Shown: positions 35,279 to 48,981 of the stretch, in pieces | Numbering within the stretch: position 1 is the first letter of the stretch | How the letters are laid out: each line of letters opens with the position of its first letter | From: Novakomyces olei | Lineage: Eukaryota; Ascomycota; Novakomycetes; Novakomycetales; Novakomycetaceae | Reading direction: 5' to 3' | DNA length: 64,000 nt | Assembly: GCA_016906335.1 (NCBI GenBank) | Contig: JADEYG010000002.1 | Span: 1,251,001-1,315,000, forward strand | The notes under the pieces: generated by a model | Told to the model about the DNA's origin: nothing | What the model saw: only the letters and a program-made list of their open reading frames with translations | Databases searched by the model: none | Translations under genes and position numbers: made by a program

Positions 35279-37136
35279 TTATCGACGTGGAACTCCGCGG
35301 CCACGGCCGCGTAAAGCCCTCTGTGCAGCACCTGGCGGAAGCTGACCCGGATGAGGCTGTGTCTGCTCACTCTGCTCGTTTTTGATTGTCTCGTCTACGC
35401 TCAGAATAAGCGTGGCTGCCTCAGACGCAGAGTATATAGCGTTTATCTTGACACTGCTTGGCTCCCAGACGAATTTGTCAAACAGATCAACGACTTGTTC
35501 GAGATTAATATCGATTCCAGCCCAAGTTTCGCCTTTTGCGTGCCGCATACGAAGCTGATTTAGTAGATCAGTTGAATCGAATCCAGCATTATCGCACAGC
35601 TGCCTTGGTATAACTTCAAGGGCACGAGCAAAAGCGATAATGAAATTCTGCTGTTTCCCAGAGATTGATAGAGCGTACTCCCGCAAGTACCGAGAAAGCT
35701 CCATTTCAATCGCACCACCACCAGCAACAACCATATTGTTTTTAATTGCACGTTTAACAATCATAATTGCATCGTGTAAACTCCGTTCAACCTCTGCAAT
35801 AAACTGCTCTGCTCCTCCACGCAGGATCAAAGTAACCGTGCGCGCTGCTGGGCACCCGGTGAAAATGTTGTACCTTTCCCCACCAATCTGGACTTCCTCA
35901 AACTGCTCGCACATACCAATATGATGAGGTTTTATATCAGAGCAAGTTGATTGCACAGAGCCGCCGACTGCCTGTACGACCCGACTCAAATCATCGGTTG
36001 GAATACGACCAGCACAAAATATTTGACGGTCAGCAAAGTACTGAGTGGCCAAATCGCCGATTGGAAGCCGTGACAATACTACATTGGCCCCGCTCTTTAC
36101 AATTGCTTCCAATTTTTGGAAAATAATTTGCCATTCTGCATCAACGATTGCTTGATAGTCGGAAACATGTTCAACCCGCACTTCAGCATTGTCCTTCTCT
36201 GCTTTAAGCTCCAATTCAACGTTCAAGCATAGCACCTTGGCGTTCTTGAAAAGTTTGGGCTGCTGCTCAAACCCAGCGTAAGAGAAGGCCTTTTTGAAAG
36301 CCACGCCTTTTACGAGAAACGAGTCTTCCATCGCACCACCAGGCACCTTTTTAACTCCAATAAGACGCTCGTTCAGATCGGACTGGTCGAGCGTAAGGAC
36401 CGCGTCCACCACCATCTCTGTAAACAAATCCGCATTAGAATAGATCAGTTTGGAAGACATGGCCGTTGACGCACACTTGAGTAGCAACTCTCGAAATTTT
36501 CTACAAGTTAGTTTTTATATAAATCTTTTCCCCTTGATCTTTGGCTTCAAGTTGCCCCGTCATCCAAATATTACAGCCTTCAACACTTACTTTGGATCGT
36601 CCTTTTCAATGGGAACCGCAATTTCCTTGATTCGGTTTACTGCCAACTGAGCGGCCTTTCGGTAACCTTTCATGATCAGGTGGGGGCTGATCCCTTCTTC
36701 CACAAAGCCACGAGACTCCTTGAGAAGCTCGCCAGCAAGAACAACCACGCTCGTCGTTCCATCACCAATCTCTGCATCTTGAGCACGGGCAATGTCCACC
36801 AGGGTACGAGCTGCAGGATGCACAATATCGAGTAACTTCATAATAGTAGCTCCATCGTTGGAGATAGTGACCTGGCCTCTTTCGTCCACCATAAGCTTAT
36901 CCGCACCTAAAGGTCCAAGCTGCGAATTAGACGCGCCCTGGTCTTTGGCAACTTACCGTTGTCTTTAGCGTATCTTGAACAGCAAGACATGCATTAATAT
37001 TGGACAAAAGCTGACCCCGACCTTGAGAATCATTGGTGCCCTCTTTAAGCACTACAATACTGCGTTAGCGCTTGGCGCGTCACTTTTGCTCCATGTTCTT
37101 ACCAATTATAGGAACCTGCTGTCCGCCGAACGACAT
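35279..37136 (-). CDS. CCT7: T-complex chaperonin subunit eta
   Basis: One of eight subunits of the cytosolic TRiC/CCT chaperonin that folds actin and tubulin. Exons 37136-37103, 37051-36957, 36919-36591 and 36500-35279 (introns 51, 37, 90 nt) give about 559 residues (yeast 550). It starts [17 protein letters not shown]. The ATP-binding motifs are complete: [39 protein letters not shown], and the apical-domain and C-terminal [15 protein letters not shown] and AGIDINL. The eta-specific [21 protein letters not shown] segment confirms the subunit. The tail is Arg/Gly-rich ([13 protein letters not shown]). It is convergent with GPI2, 244 bp apart. Confidence 0.96.
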
Positions 37137-37675
37137 GTTTGCTGGTGTACGCGTGCTTGTTTGATATTTTCGTTGCGTCTGCTTTTTTATTTTAATGTAT
37201 TCTATAATGATTGTGTCGCATTAATTTGGATGTCTTTTGTATAGAGAAGCGCACTGGTTTTTTTGTATAATTACATGTTTGATATACGTATAGTTATTGT
37301 ATTGTATTGTTTTATTTTATTTTATTTTATTATTTTATTGATTTCACTTTTGCTATGTGATCGTAATTAAAAAAATGTTATCAACAGATTTTACCAATTA
37401 AAAGTAGAGCAAAATGTTGTCGCGGGAAACGTTAATTGGGCCTTTAAATTGAGTATTGCAGTGTGAAGAGACTATGAATGAAAACGAGGCAATTTGCATT
37501 TGAGAAAGAAATTAATATACACATATTTCATAATTATGCAAAATGTCTGCAATCTGCACCAGTTTATGTACACACACCAGTCTTTTGATGGCTGTCTTTC
37601 CAAAGGTCAGCACTATTTGCCGGGTGCTTCAAAAAGTCTGTATCATTGGCCAGCATTTGGTATATCCAATGCTAA
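37137..37675. other. Intergenic region between POL2 and CCT7
   Basis: 539 bp between two minus-strand genes, holding the POL2 3' end and the CCT7 promoter. (ATTGT)n and (ATTTT)n runs occupy about 37295-37340. No gene is seen. Confidence 0.55.
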
Positions 37676-40600
37676 TTAAATGAATTTATTCAGGTCATTC
37701 GCAGCTGATAAAACGTACTGTAGACGGTGAAACTCTGCGACATCAATGTACAGAGCAAGTTTGTCCTTCACGCTTGCCGCCTTTACGGTAGGCATCCATT
37801 CGCCTGAGCAAGAGCAGCGGTCCGACATTTCTCCAGTATTTATAGACTTGCATTTACCACATCGCAAGTCCTGTATTTGGTACTCGTATATCAGTGACTG
37901 CAGCTCTTGTACGAGCAATTCCTCGACCACTAGCCGATCAATTTCGTTCCCACATTCACCACAGGCCCACGTGTGGCTGGCAACGGTACCGTTCTCCCCA
38001 ATGACTGGATACAAGTCTTCGTACCTGCACAAATCGAGATCAACACCGGCTCCACAAAAAGCACAGGGAAATTGGGCAATAAACAATCGATCACAGGGGT
38101 AATTGAAATCAGCGACTGTCGAAAATTCTGGGACATCGAGCACCTTGAGCAGCTCTTTTTTAAGCAGCCGGACCTCCAAGTCAGCCGGGGCATAGAGGCC
38201 AAAGATCCATGTCAAGAACTTTACTATATCCAAAACATGGTCCGAGGCGGAGGCTGAGTATAAACTTGACCGGCCCGGCAGTCGGGGTACTGAAAATTTG
38301 TCTCTTTCATCGCCGTCTACTATCGCCTGGGTACGCTGCATTTGCAGCTTTTGGATCCAGCGCCTCAAGGGAGGCAAGAAATGCTGCTGCACGAGTCCCT
38401 TGCCCAGGTAGTCTGCCCCGTCTGCGTCTTGAGCAGAGACTGTTCTCTGCACCAGTCTCTCGGACATCGTCTGCTTGCGTTTGAGCTTGTGCAGTTCGTC
38501 AATAAACTCCAGGATCCAAGCCTGGAAATCGGCCTTGTACTCGTCGGGAATAAAATTGCCAATGTGCCAGGACATTGTCAGGTCCAGCGGTTGCTGCGTC
38601 GAGGCGGACTCAATTATTTGCTTGGTCGACATGCCACCATAGTTTATATCATCTAGCCAGACAAGCGTGTCCCAGTACTCCACGATTGTCAGGTCCAAGA
38701 AATTGAAGATAGCTTTACTCCGTAGTGCTCGCACTATATACGATCCGTAAGCCAGAGCATTGGCAATCGTGGGTTTCTGTGTCTCAATCAGCAGCCGCGA
38801 CGGAGTTGCAAACAGCAACTGGGACCCAAAGCGTGCAATTTCAGCGTTCATTTGTAAAAAGGCTTTTTTTGTTATTTCTTGGACGAACGAGTAAATTGTA
38901 CGCGAATGAAGGAAGGCGTGCGGTGATTTAGTCCATCGCTCTAAATGTTGAACGAGTCTATCCGCCCTTAAATCCCCTTCGGACGACCGTTTCCACCAGT
39001 CAAGGACCATATCCTTGAAGATTGATATCAGCAGCCCTTTCGTGTCTGCACCTGCCTCTGTATCAATGGCCCGAGAATCGCCATCGCTAAAGGACGAGGC
39101 AAAGGAATCGAGCATGCCACTGCCTTCGGCCTCGTTCATGAGGACGTAATTGAGAATCCCGCTAATCGCCAAGTTCTTTACATCAATATCGATACATACA
39201 GAGGTGGATGCCCGCGACCGACAAATAGTCAAATCTTTCTCCGACTGTGACAGTCGCCATTTATTCGTTAGTGGTGAGTTCCACCATAGTGCTACACGCT
39301 GCTGCCGCAGCTTTCGAGCGTACAGAATGTCAGTGGTAAACAGTACATCATCAAAGGGCAAGTTCGCTACTGGAATATCAGAGAACCTGGCCAATTCGAT
39401 CCTGTGCTGGATCCAGCCATGAATGGAAAAATAGTGCCGCAGAAACTGTTTAATGCTCTCCTCCTGCCAGCTCAATGAGCTCAATTTATTTTCCTGAGGG
39501 CCATCGGAAAGGTAGAGTAATGGCCTCGATTCCAGAGATCGAAGGCTGTCTATAAGCTTGCGATCGCTCGTAGACTGGAGCACAGCAAAGCAGGGGCCTT
39601 GCGCTTTTGTGCTTATAAAATACTGGCTCGCGGCCTTAGATATCTCTGTAAACGCCTTCCTATGGCTCTTGAAACTGCTGCATGTAAACGCCATTTCTGA
39701 CGGGTATATATGCTCAGTCTTTTGTGCTTCACCAACAAACTCTTGGAAAAGGGAGCGATAGAGTCGCGACGGGTGTGGCAGTGTATTGTCTGCAGTATCA
39801 TTCGAGACAATAAAAACATCAGCCGTCTTTGACCCACTGCCAATAAGGCCATAAATGTCCCTGTTTCCTGCTTTTGCCGTGTAAAGGTAGACAAAATGGG
39901 CGGTTGTATTCGCTAAATAATTGCCGGCACTCTGTTTTGTGAAATCTCCAGTCTCAAAGGCCCTTTCAAATCCTTTTGCAAGAGCACCGGGTTTGTCGTT
40001 GGCAAACTGCCAGACACAGCCTTTTTCAATAATATAATTGACGACCCGTGGCACTTCGTGTTCGTAAACACCCTGTACAGCTTCGTTTGTCAAGAACGTG
40101 TCAATCAAAGCTTTGTTGGCAATATACTGCGTCTCTGGCATTGTGTATTTCACTAAGTTTCTAGAGTTTGATGCGGCATTAGGCAGAACCATTCTAGCCG
40201 GCGCCTGTTGACAGTCTTCAATGGGCAGCCGGTGACGGCTTGAGTTCCAGAAATTTACGTAAAAGGACCTGGCAATGCTGAGCCGTATCGTTTCCATCCG
40301 CCCGCAAGTCCATACGTACGCCTTTACTTGGCCAGCGAGGCCGACGTCTTCCAGGTACACGATATCCCAGTCTGCCCTCGACAGGGCCTCTAAATGCTTT
40401 TGCGTCCCGCTTGAAGCAGTAAGCAAAGACTTTTGCATTGTAGAAGATTTGCCAAATAACTGATGATGACGTCGGCGAGCTTGTAACTGTACTCGCCATC
40501 GCTTCCGCTCATACCTGAGCAATTCAGAGTAGGAGATTGATAGCCCTGGATTTGGTCCAATTTGACTATAAATCTCAGTGGAGTCCTGCTCGTTTACGTG

Positions 40601-43600
40601 CTTGCCTTTTCTTTTTGCGACTGTTACTTTTGCCAGTATTGGTAGCCCTGTACCAGCGTGTAGTGGACGACTGCTTAAATCCTCCATATCACCGAGTCTG
40701 GCCGTGTTTAATGCTCCTGCAGTCACATCGGCCATTGGCTGAGAAGCCTTCATTGACTGCAACATAGAGGCGATGTCCGTCTGCTGCAGTTTAGAATTTC
40801 TTTCCAGTACACGTTTGCGGAGCCAGTCGGGTAGGGGCACTCGGGGCACTGGATTGTCTATTTTTTGCATGGCCGCGGGAATGCTTATAATCTTTTGCAC
40901 TACTGAACCCAATCGCTCCATGTAATAGTCCCAGTCAATCACTTCACGAAGGTCAAATGTATCCATGCCGGGGTCTTTGAGCCATTTGCGCAAAAAGTGT
41001 CGCTTAACATCCTCTTCTGCAAAGAAAATATCCACCGGAATCGCTCGTTCAGTGACTGGGGCATTTGCAGGAAGGGCAGAAATGATATATTTACAGTTAA
41101 GACCGCGGCCTTTGATCATTTGTTCGCCCAAGAAATCTCCCAACCTGTGTGCGGTGGAAATAGAGGTCGATTTCTGAGAGCCATACTCCTCCAAGCTCTT
41201 TGACATGGATTTATTTTCAGAGATAAGGTCTACAAGCTCCTCGTCCGTCATGGTATAGCCTTTGCTGCTCAAAACATCGATCCATTTATCCGCAACTTTG
41301 GCCACTTCCCGGTAGCATTCTTGCAACGTTCTGCCTTGTAAAAACACTTTAAAAAGCTGGGATTGAAAGGTTTTGACCAGCCTCAATTCTCCCCGTCTTT
41401 TCACTTCGAAGCCTTTAAGTTCGGCAAGACTGCCGTCGTCGTTGAATACGGCGTAACGTTTTTTCAGGTTCTTGTCCTCCTCCTTTGAAGCAGGCAGGAT
41501 CATGGCCCTGTACGGTCCGTCCACTTCGAAAAAGATACTGTTCTCGCTAGAAACGTTGTAATCAAACCCTGTTTTATCAGTCAGCTCCGAGTATTGATGG
41601 TTTGTAAACTTTTGATGGACCAAATAGTTCAGCATGACGCAAGGGTACGAAACGAAAATGGACTTTCCATTATCGAGCTGTAGCTTAAAATCCTCGGGAA
41701 ATGAAAAAGGCAAAATGCACCAAATTCCGTCTGTGTCGAGCTCAAGCGGCCGGCCAATTCGCTCAACTAATGCTCGGGCCATTTGGATAATAGTGGCCCC
41801 AGTAAGGCAAGTTACTCCTGCCATCTCCATAGAGTACCACCTTGAACCTTTACGCATAACATAGCCATAAAACGAGTTTAAGATAACTTTGTGAGCCAGC
41901 TGGAGAGAATCGTAAAGAATGACCATTTTCTTGGCCTCTTCCGTGGCTACTGCATCGTTAGCAGCCACGCATTCTTCCACCTTGCGTTTCCAGACCTTTT
42001 GTAGCCCCTTGAAATCGTACCGTCTATCACGAAAAGACTTTACCGTATCAATGTAAAAAGGATTCTCCCGCTGACAGACAATAGTCTCCTTGTCTATTGT
42101 CTTTGACTCATGCAGCTTGTGGTAGATTTTGCGAGAGTAATCAGCGAGACGTTTCTGAATCTTCACCCGCTGCTCAGACTCGGGCAGCTGATTAAAAGAC
42201 CGCGGTGGATCGGTTGCGTATCGTCCTGGAAATGATTCATTTTCTAAAGCATTAACAAGCATATTGTAGTCAGCTTTGGTTGCTGGAAAATACTCCCCGC
42301 GCCACGACCAGATCATTCGCCGATCGCACGTTTTTCCGGGCACATTAAAGTCGCAGGTCGCACAGTCAGCTTCGGATTTTATAGAGTCAGGCTGAAGACG
42401 GTTCGTAATCATGATATTGGGATACATGGATGCAACATCTAAATGATAAATTTTTGGGCAGTCTTTGCGCTTGGGGTTATCACGCAGCTCTTGTAGACCA
42501 GCCCGAATTTGATGATAGACTTGGTCAAAGTTTTGTACCCTCTCAAAGGCGGTCTTGCTCTCGACTTCGACAGAGAACTTGAGTGCTGATTCCAGTTGCT
42601 CAATTAATTCGTCAATAGCAGTGGGATCAATTTCGAATTGCTCCTCAATGTCTTTCCGAAACACTCCCGCTTCCAGACTTTCAACGTGGCCTCCAACGTA
42701 TGTCTCCGATTCGAGCAAATGCCCATCGTGGAACTTAAGACCAGCATCTATATGCTTATTAGGCAAAACGACATCGCAGCTGTAGGCCTGTACCATAAGG
42801 AGCATTTCACATAATGTACCAGTTCCCTTGCGCAGTACTTCGTCCGGATTGAGAGGAATAATGTTACACAGAGAAAAGATGAAGGGGTGAACATACTTCA
42901 TGTATAGGTAAAAAGTAGCAACAGCATCGGATACGGAGTACTGAGCAAGAACTTGCGGCCTTTCGGCAGCATAGGGGGTCATTAATTCAGGATCGAGCTC
43001 AAGCGGATTGTATCCCAATTTAACAGTAGTAACAGCCTTCAAACCTTGACTGCCTTGAGGCAAATACGAATCGCGTTTGACCCACCGAAAACAGTCAAGG
43101 TGCGCACAATGATTTGACTTGTACTCATCCTCTGAATCCTTTTGAAATCCTATAGCAGCGTACATATCGATCCCGTGAACGGCAGCGCGGGCCTCTATAA
43201 ACGGCCAATCAAAAAAGTCTCCGTTGTAAGTGACCATGACAGTCGGCTTTGCATCCTGAATGTGTTCAAAGAACCGGACGAGCGTTGATTTTTCATCCGG
43301 TTCATTAAAGATAGTAAAGGGCCCCTCAAACTCGGGTTTTGGTGTATATTCAAAGTCTTCAATATCCTGAGACACAATCTCGCGATTCGTAATTAGAAAG
43401 CCTTGTCCGTCGATCATGTACGATATCATCATGACAGAATCGATTTGTGCATCAGGGAATTTGAGCGGCAGTTTTGTTGTCTCTATATCAAAGGCCAATA
43501 CAACAGGCTCAGCACGCTGGACACGTTCCGTAAGCTCTTTCAAACCGACAACGCCATGACGCGCTGTAACACGATACCATTTTCCTACCCGCACATCCAA

Positions 43601-44496
43601 GTCAATGGCCACGCGCACGTGGTAGGGGACATCATATTCCCGGATATCAATAATATTTTCCAGCTGGCCGGTGCCGGCGGCTGTTTTATTGTCGACACTG
43701 AACAATTAGCCCCCAACATGATGCAACCAAAATTAATAAAAGGTAATTAAAAAAAAAAAGTATTTAACGAGACGTACCTTATCGAATTTGCATAAACGTC
43801 AAGAGCCGTTTGCTTTGCCTTGTACGATTCCACAAGCGGTAACAGCACGCGACGGACGGCAATAAGATCCGTCGTATTACGGAAGCTTATCTTTATAAAC
43901 GTGCGTTGCCGAACTACAAGATGGTTGGCCTGGGAACGGATTAGTTGATTATTCACCATCAGCACCTGTTACCATATCCAAATCCCGCTTTTCCACTTTT
44001 TTCAGCCGCACGATTAGGCCCTGGAACACACGACGCAGGCTCTCTTCTACTTCTGCCTCATGTCCCGGCTGGTGATTAGAACTTGGTCACAGATACAACA
44101 GCATACTTTTGCCGCCACGAAAAAATAGGGCTCGTAGAGTATGCAAGCAAGGAACCCCGAACCGTCGTCAGTGAGAAAGTAATAGTTAACGGCTGCCTTT
44201 TCCACGTTTGTCTCCTCGTCTAAAACTAGAGTCTAGGCTTGTTAATTATTTGTAAAACAATTACATTCAAACAATACCGAATGCATATTAATGAGCCAGC
44301 CGTCTCGAGCTGGACCTGATTCGAATCGTTTGAAATCCATTCGCTCGTCTATACGCTGTGCAAAGGCAATACGCTCGAACCGCTCATCGCGATTAGTGCG
44401 CTCCGTTGCCGCAGAGACAGTATCTCTGTGCGGCTTTCGAAAGTGAGCGGCACCGCCGCCACCTGCGTTCCGTGACGGCGGAATGCCAAATACCAT
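37676..44496 (-). CDS. POL2: DNA polymerase epsilon catalytic subunit
   Basis: Leading-strand replicative polymerase with proofreading exonuclease. Exons 44496-44265, 44219-44107, 44068-43973, 43929-43778 and 43697-37676 (introns 45, 38, 43, 80 nt) give about 2204 residues (yeast 2222, S. pombe 2199). It starts MVFGIPPSRNAGGGG. Exonuclease motifs: FDIETTK and TYNGDFFDWPF. Polymerase motifs: DVASMYPNIM (A), LNSFYGYVMRKGSRW (B) and ELDTDGIWC (C), with catalytic aspartates in place. After an inactive second exonuclease-polymerase half, the C-terminus has two cysteine modules, CAFC..CGEC and CGKC..CSCS, which bind the other subunits. All four junctions restore the conserved N-terminal sequence (RDGWLINMH, YEPYFFVAAK, RTFIKISFRN). 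No key residue is missing. Confidence 0.96.
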
Positions 44497-44919
44497 CTTG
44501 CAATTGCCGGCCGACGCGTGCACGCGTTCGCGTTTAATTTGCAATAATTAATTAATAAACCATAAAACATCCAATAATTAATACAATATTTACGCGTTAC
44601 TGGCTACATATATAGTCACGGGGCCCGTCCTATTATAAGGCCACTAGACAAATTCGCTCTTGCAGGCTTCGAGCATCGTCTTTTATCAGTAATTTCCATG
44701 ATTATCTGCACAATGTGAACCATACATTATTCTTTTTATTATCCTCTTATTATTCGTTCGTATCCTCTTATTATCCTCTTTTATTATTTGTATAAAAAAG
44801 AAAAGTAAGTCTACTCCTCCCTCATATACTTGGTTTTTATACATATTTATTCCACATACTCGTGTGTATTTTCCATATATATATTTCGACGGCCGCGGCA
44901 GCTAAGAGTTTCGTGTGTT
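44497..44919. other. Divergent region between POL2 and the 44.9-kb gene
   Basis: 423 bp, AT-rich with repeated TTATTATCCTC units at about 44730-44785. It should contain both promoters. No gene or RNA is visible. Confidence 0.5.
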
Positions 44920-47598
44920 ATGGTCGTATCACAAGGTAAGAAGCTAAAATATCAGTATTCCTTTATAGAAAAGATGCAAAAGAACGGCCGTATTTAAATT
45001 TATTTTCGTGTGGTCGAAGGAGCAGTATGACACACGTTATCATTTTGCCAACCTCTAATTTCAATGATTGATCTCTTTTGTTTTTTTCCTTCGCCTACCG
45101 CCTATTGTTCGTCTTGAACTAAAATCCAAGCAGCCGAAACGGCCAACGGCGTTCCTTCGCCAAAGCTGTTGCTTGACAGTCATCGCCGGCGTCTGCGTAA
45201 AAGCGAGACTTTAGAGCGGGAGCAGGCGGTGGCCACGAGAGCGGCACTGCGAGCTCTTAATGTTGAGGATGACAGTAGCGGTACAGCGATCGAGCCTTCA
45301 CGGATAGACGAGGCCGAGTTTCGACGCGTTGTGGACCAACTGTCTTCAGTGCTAGTTGCGTATGTTTATCTTTTTTTTTTCCTTTTTTTCTTTTTTTTTT
45401 TTTTTTTTTTTTCTTATAAACGCTGACTTTTCGCAGATGGGACTATGGCCGTTCTGTGCTAGATACTCGTCCAAATGATACGATTGACACCTCAGAGCCT
45501 GCTACGACCAATGGAACAGATGCTAAGGCTTTGGATGCCTCAGAGGCAAAGGAGGGTGCAAATGAGGGAGGCATAGATGGGGACAGTAATGTAAATAACG
45601 GAGAAGAGACGGTGAGCAATGCAGAAGCAGAACCGTTGAAGGAACGGAAGCCTGCTTATTCGATGCGTTCAAGGTTGAATAAATTGGATCATCAGTCAAG
45701 CCTTGAACCTGATCGGAATGGTCCCCTTGGCACAGATGAGACGGGAGAGGAAAATGGAACTGTGCAAGGGGCAATCGAAAACGTTTCAGAAAATGAAAAG
45801 CAAAGGAGTTTTCGAAATGGTGCTCTGAAGGAGGGTTTTGACGATTCGAATAAAGATTCAGACTTGCAGTCAAAAGGCTTAGACGAAAAAGCTGAAAATG
45901 TAACAGTGGCGTCTCAATCAGAAGTCAAAATAGATTCAAAAGAGCATCCTCTGCCCAAACAAGAGGACCGTATTGGATCGGACGAAAGGGAAGACAGAAC
46001 CATTTTAGAAAAATTGCAAGCTTTTGCTTATGACTCGTTATCTGCAGTGGAACAAGACATTACGACAGCGTGCCGCTTGCTGCTTGAAACAGCCACTCAA
46101 AAGGAAGCTACTGGTATTATGAATTTCCATGCTTTTGCGTGTAAACTGCTGCGAAAGCGTACAGAGAAATACGGTTCTTATTTACCCGGTGCCGCCGGGT
46201 CAGATAAGGAGGTCTATGCAAAAGAACTAATACGTATGTGGCGTTCAAGTCTATTCTGATGTTGTTGTCATTTTGGCTTCCTTTTATTTATGTTCAATCT
46301 GTCACCATTTACCGAATAAGCCGGTTAGATGATGCCTCTTGATTATTCTCACTCTGCTTTTTGTTTTTTCTTTTTTTTTTTTTTTTCTGATCTTTATTTT
46401 AATTTCTTTTTTTTCTTTCCTGTTTTGTTATAAAATGTGCTATAATCTAAACAATCTATATTAACCGAATATAGCACCCAAGCGACCAGCAGAGAGCCGA
46501 GCCCTTATCTATATTGGTGCAAGTGGCCCGCTGTTTAGCAGTTTATCTCGTCAACCTCTGCTTGACTCCCGACGGCTGGAAACAGGTCCCGCCCATTTGG
46601 TCCGTATAGTCCCCACCCAAGGTAACGCGGCACCCCGGCGATTAAAAGCTCTGGAAACTGAAAACAATGCCGCTCTCAAAAGCGAGAACAAGTCCACGCT
46701 CGACCCAACGATTACACTGGTAGACGAGTACCCCGAGTCTCTGCATGCAATTAAACGGGAAACTCCGTCGGACGCAACAATCGACTCTGAAAATGCCTTT
46801 TATTCTCTGACAGACTTTGAAACTCTGCAAGCGTACGAGAAAAGTAAACGCCGACGACTTGAATCCCTAAAGAATTTGGATTTGGGATCAACAAGCAATA
46901 CTGCGAGCAGCACTACAAGCAATGGCAAAGCAACCGATATTGACGAGGAGCTGATAATGTCATTTGCCCACGACCATTCAGTATCTGAGCCTGTGGGCAA
47001 TTCGTCACCAGCAAATACTAGCAGCTCGGAACAGATCGCTATTGGGCAAGCAATTGTTCGACTGCAGCAGTTACAGCAAGCACGCATACTAAGCGACGCT
47101 TATGAGCAGCCAAGCGTAGACGAAATTGAGCAGGCTCGACGGGTCGAAGCGCTGATCTACCAGTCCGTTTGCAGGCACAATGTACGGCCGTGTGATCTCG
47201 TTGATCCTTGCAGACCAGATGAGCTTTTACTGCCTCACCGAACTGCCTCGTACCGTGGGACACAGCCTGTTGTCAGGACGCCTAACGATGGTAATTCCAG
47301 CATCAATACTCCGGCTCCGGCTCCTTCTTCTTCCGTCTACGCCTCGAGGCAGCTTCATCATAGCAACATTGGTGATAGAACTGGCGGCAGTTCTGCTTAT
47401 CGGCCAGCTGCTGCCAGAGTACACTCTCACTATCCTTCGACTGTGGGTTATGGAACCCCTTCGACCCCTCTATCCTCGTTCCAACGTCGACCTGCCGATC
47501 AGAGTCCTTATACCTCGTCTCCGCCAGTTTTTGGTCGCCCTATGCAAAGAAGGCAGTTTGCTGCCTCTGAGCCAGTGCTGACAAGGGCGAGACGATGA
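44920..47598 (+). CDS. Unassigned nuclear-looking protein, possibly Rsc58-like
   Basis: Exons 44920-44935, 45134-45359, 45437-46233 and 46475-47598 give about 720 residues. The first exon is only 16 nt (MVVSQ). Its intron ends in a CAAGCAG tandem acceptor. The N-terminus is basic (SHRRRLRKSETL). A long acidic, disordered stretch fills about residues 85-250. A short helical part follows (AFAYDSLSAVEQDITTACRLL). After the last intron comes ALIYIGASGPLFSSLSRQPL and VRIVPTQGN. That LFSSL block and its neighbours remind me of fungal Rsc58, a subunit of the RSC chromatin remodeller, but the match is from memory and weak. The C-terminal 200 residues are Ser/Pro/Arg-rich. Intron phases all agree. Gene model fairly sure; function open. 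Confidence 0.68.
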
Positions 47599-47966
47599 GT
47601 ATGTATATAGAAAGTACTATCAAAGGACGATAATTTGGGGAATAGAGCGGTTTGAGCGGATTGTAAATATTGTGGATAATCACTAATATAATGGGGCTGA
47701 CTCGGGTAAACCATTGTGCCATTCTGAATTCTTTTGTTGTATAAAGTTTTATATTCCAGTGATGAATGGTAAATGATTGATTTATTCCATAAAATTGCTG
47801 TAGCTAATTAGGTGTATTTTATACTGTAGCTTTTTTATACGTAGTTTTTAATCTGTGAATTTTTATTTATAGAGTCGGCTATTATAGTCTAGAATATTCA
47901 TAAATGATAACCAAATTGTCTTTACCCCAGCACGTTAAGACGTTAATGAAATAGCCAGCAAATGCC
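47599..47966. other. Convergent gap before the SulP transporter
   Basis: 368 bp between two converging 3' ends; AT-rich, no gene seen. Confidence 0.55.
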
Positions 47967-48934
47967 TCAAACGACGGACCCGAAAGATCTTGCATTAGAA
48001 ACTGAAGCCGGCGAATTGCTCCTCAAGTACTGCAGAGCATTTGCAAAACTGGACGATGAAGTTACCGGCAGAGAAGAGTCTCCGCTATATCTTTCCCGCT
48101 CTCGTGTGTGAGAAGCTCTACGAGCAGAAGGCGGAACCAGTTCAGCCACTGCTGTACTGCTATGAGGCCGAACGAGTTCAGACACATTGTCGACTGCCTG
48201 TGTAATGCTGTCCAAAAAATGGGAATGCCCACCGACCAAATCAAACAGGCCAGACCGTTCAAACAAGGGCCATACGTTGGGCAAATTGCGTCTAACCCTG
48301 ATAAAGTAGACACTACAGCCCTGGGCAATATACCTGTGGACGATCTCATACAATATCTGCATGGCTGCTGCATCAATGGCAGTTACGCCTTTCAAGTCAA
48401 AAATAACTTGAGAAAATGGTTGCTCGCAAACCGGTTCTTCCGCCGGGTGGGCATGGGGATGGCGGTAGAGTTCGAGCCGGCGCAGCCTGTCTTTTAGCTG
48501 TCCCGTGTTTGCAAAAAACAGGGGCTCTGGTACTTTGACGATAAAAAAATCGTCCAAGTATTCGGTTTCTGTCAAATGCTCCTCAGCAGGAAGATAGACG
48601 TCCAGTGTGCCTTTTTTCCGGCCTAGTATAGTGATCCTGGGTTGCGTTGAATGCTGCACTACAAACAGGATAGACAGGGCAACGCCTACCATAATACCAG
48701 AGTCTAAACTGACAAAAATTGTGAGCAGTGAAACGACAGTCATCAGTTGAATATCGCGCCATCCACGTACGCGAATATAGTCTAGAATGTTAGATAGGAA
48801 GGGAAGTTGAAGAAAAATAGGAAAAGTACAAAAACTATTGAAATAAATGATTTTTTTGAAAACAAGTGCAAAAGAGATTTTCAAAATTCTTTAAAAAACA
48901 TTCTTTGCCAAAAAGACTGTAGAATATATCAATC

Positions 48935-48981
<47 letters not shown>

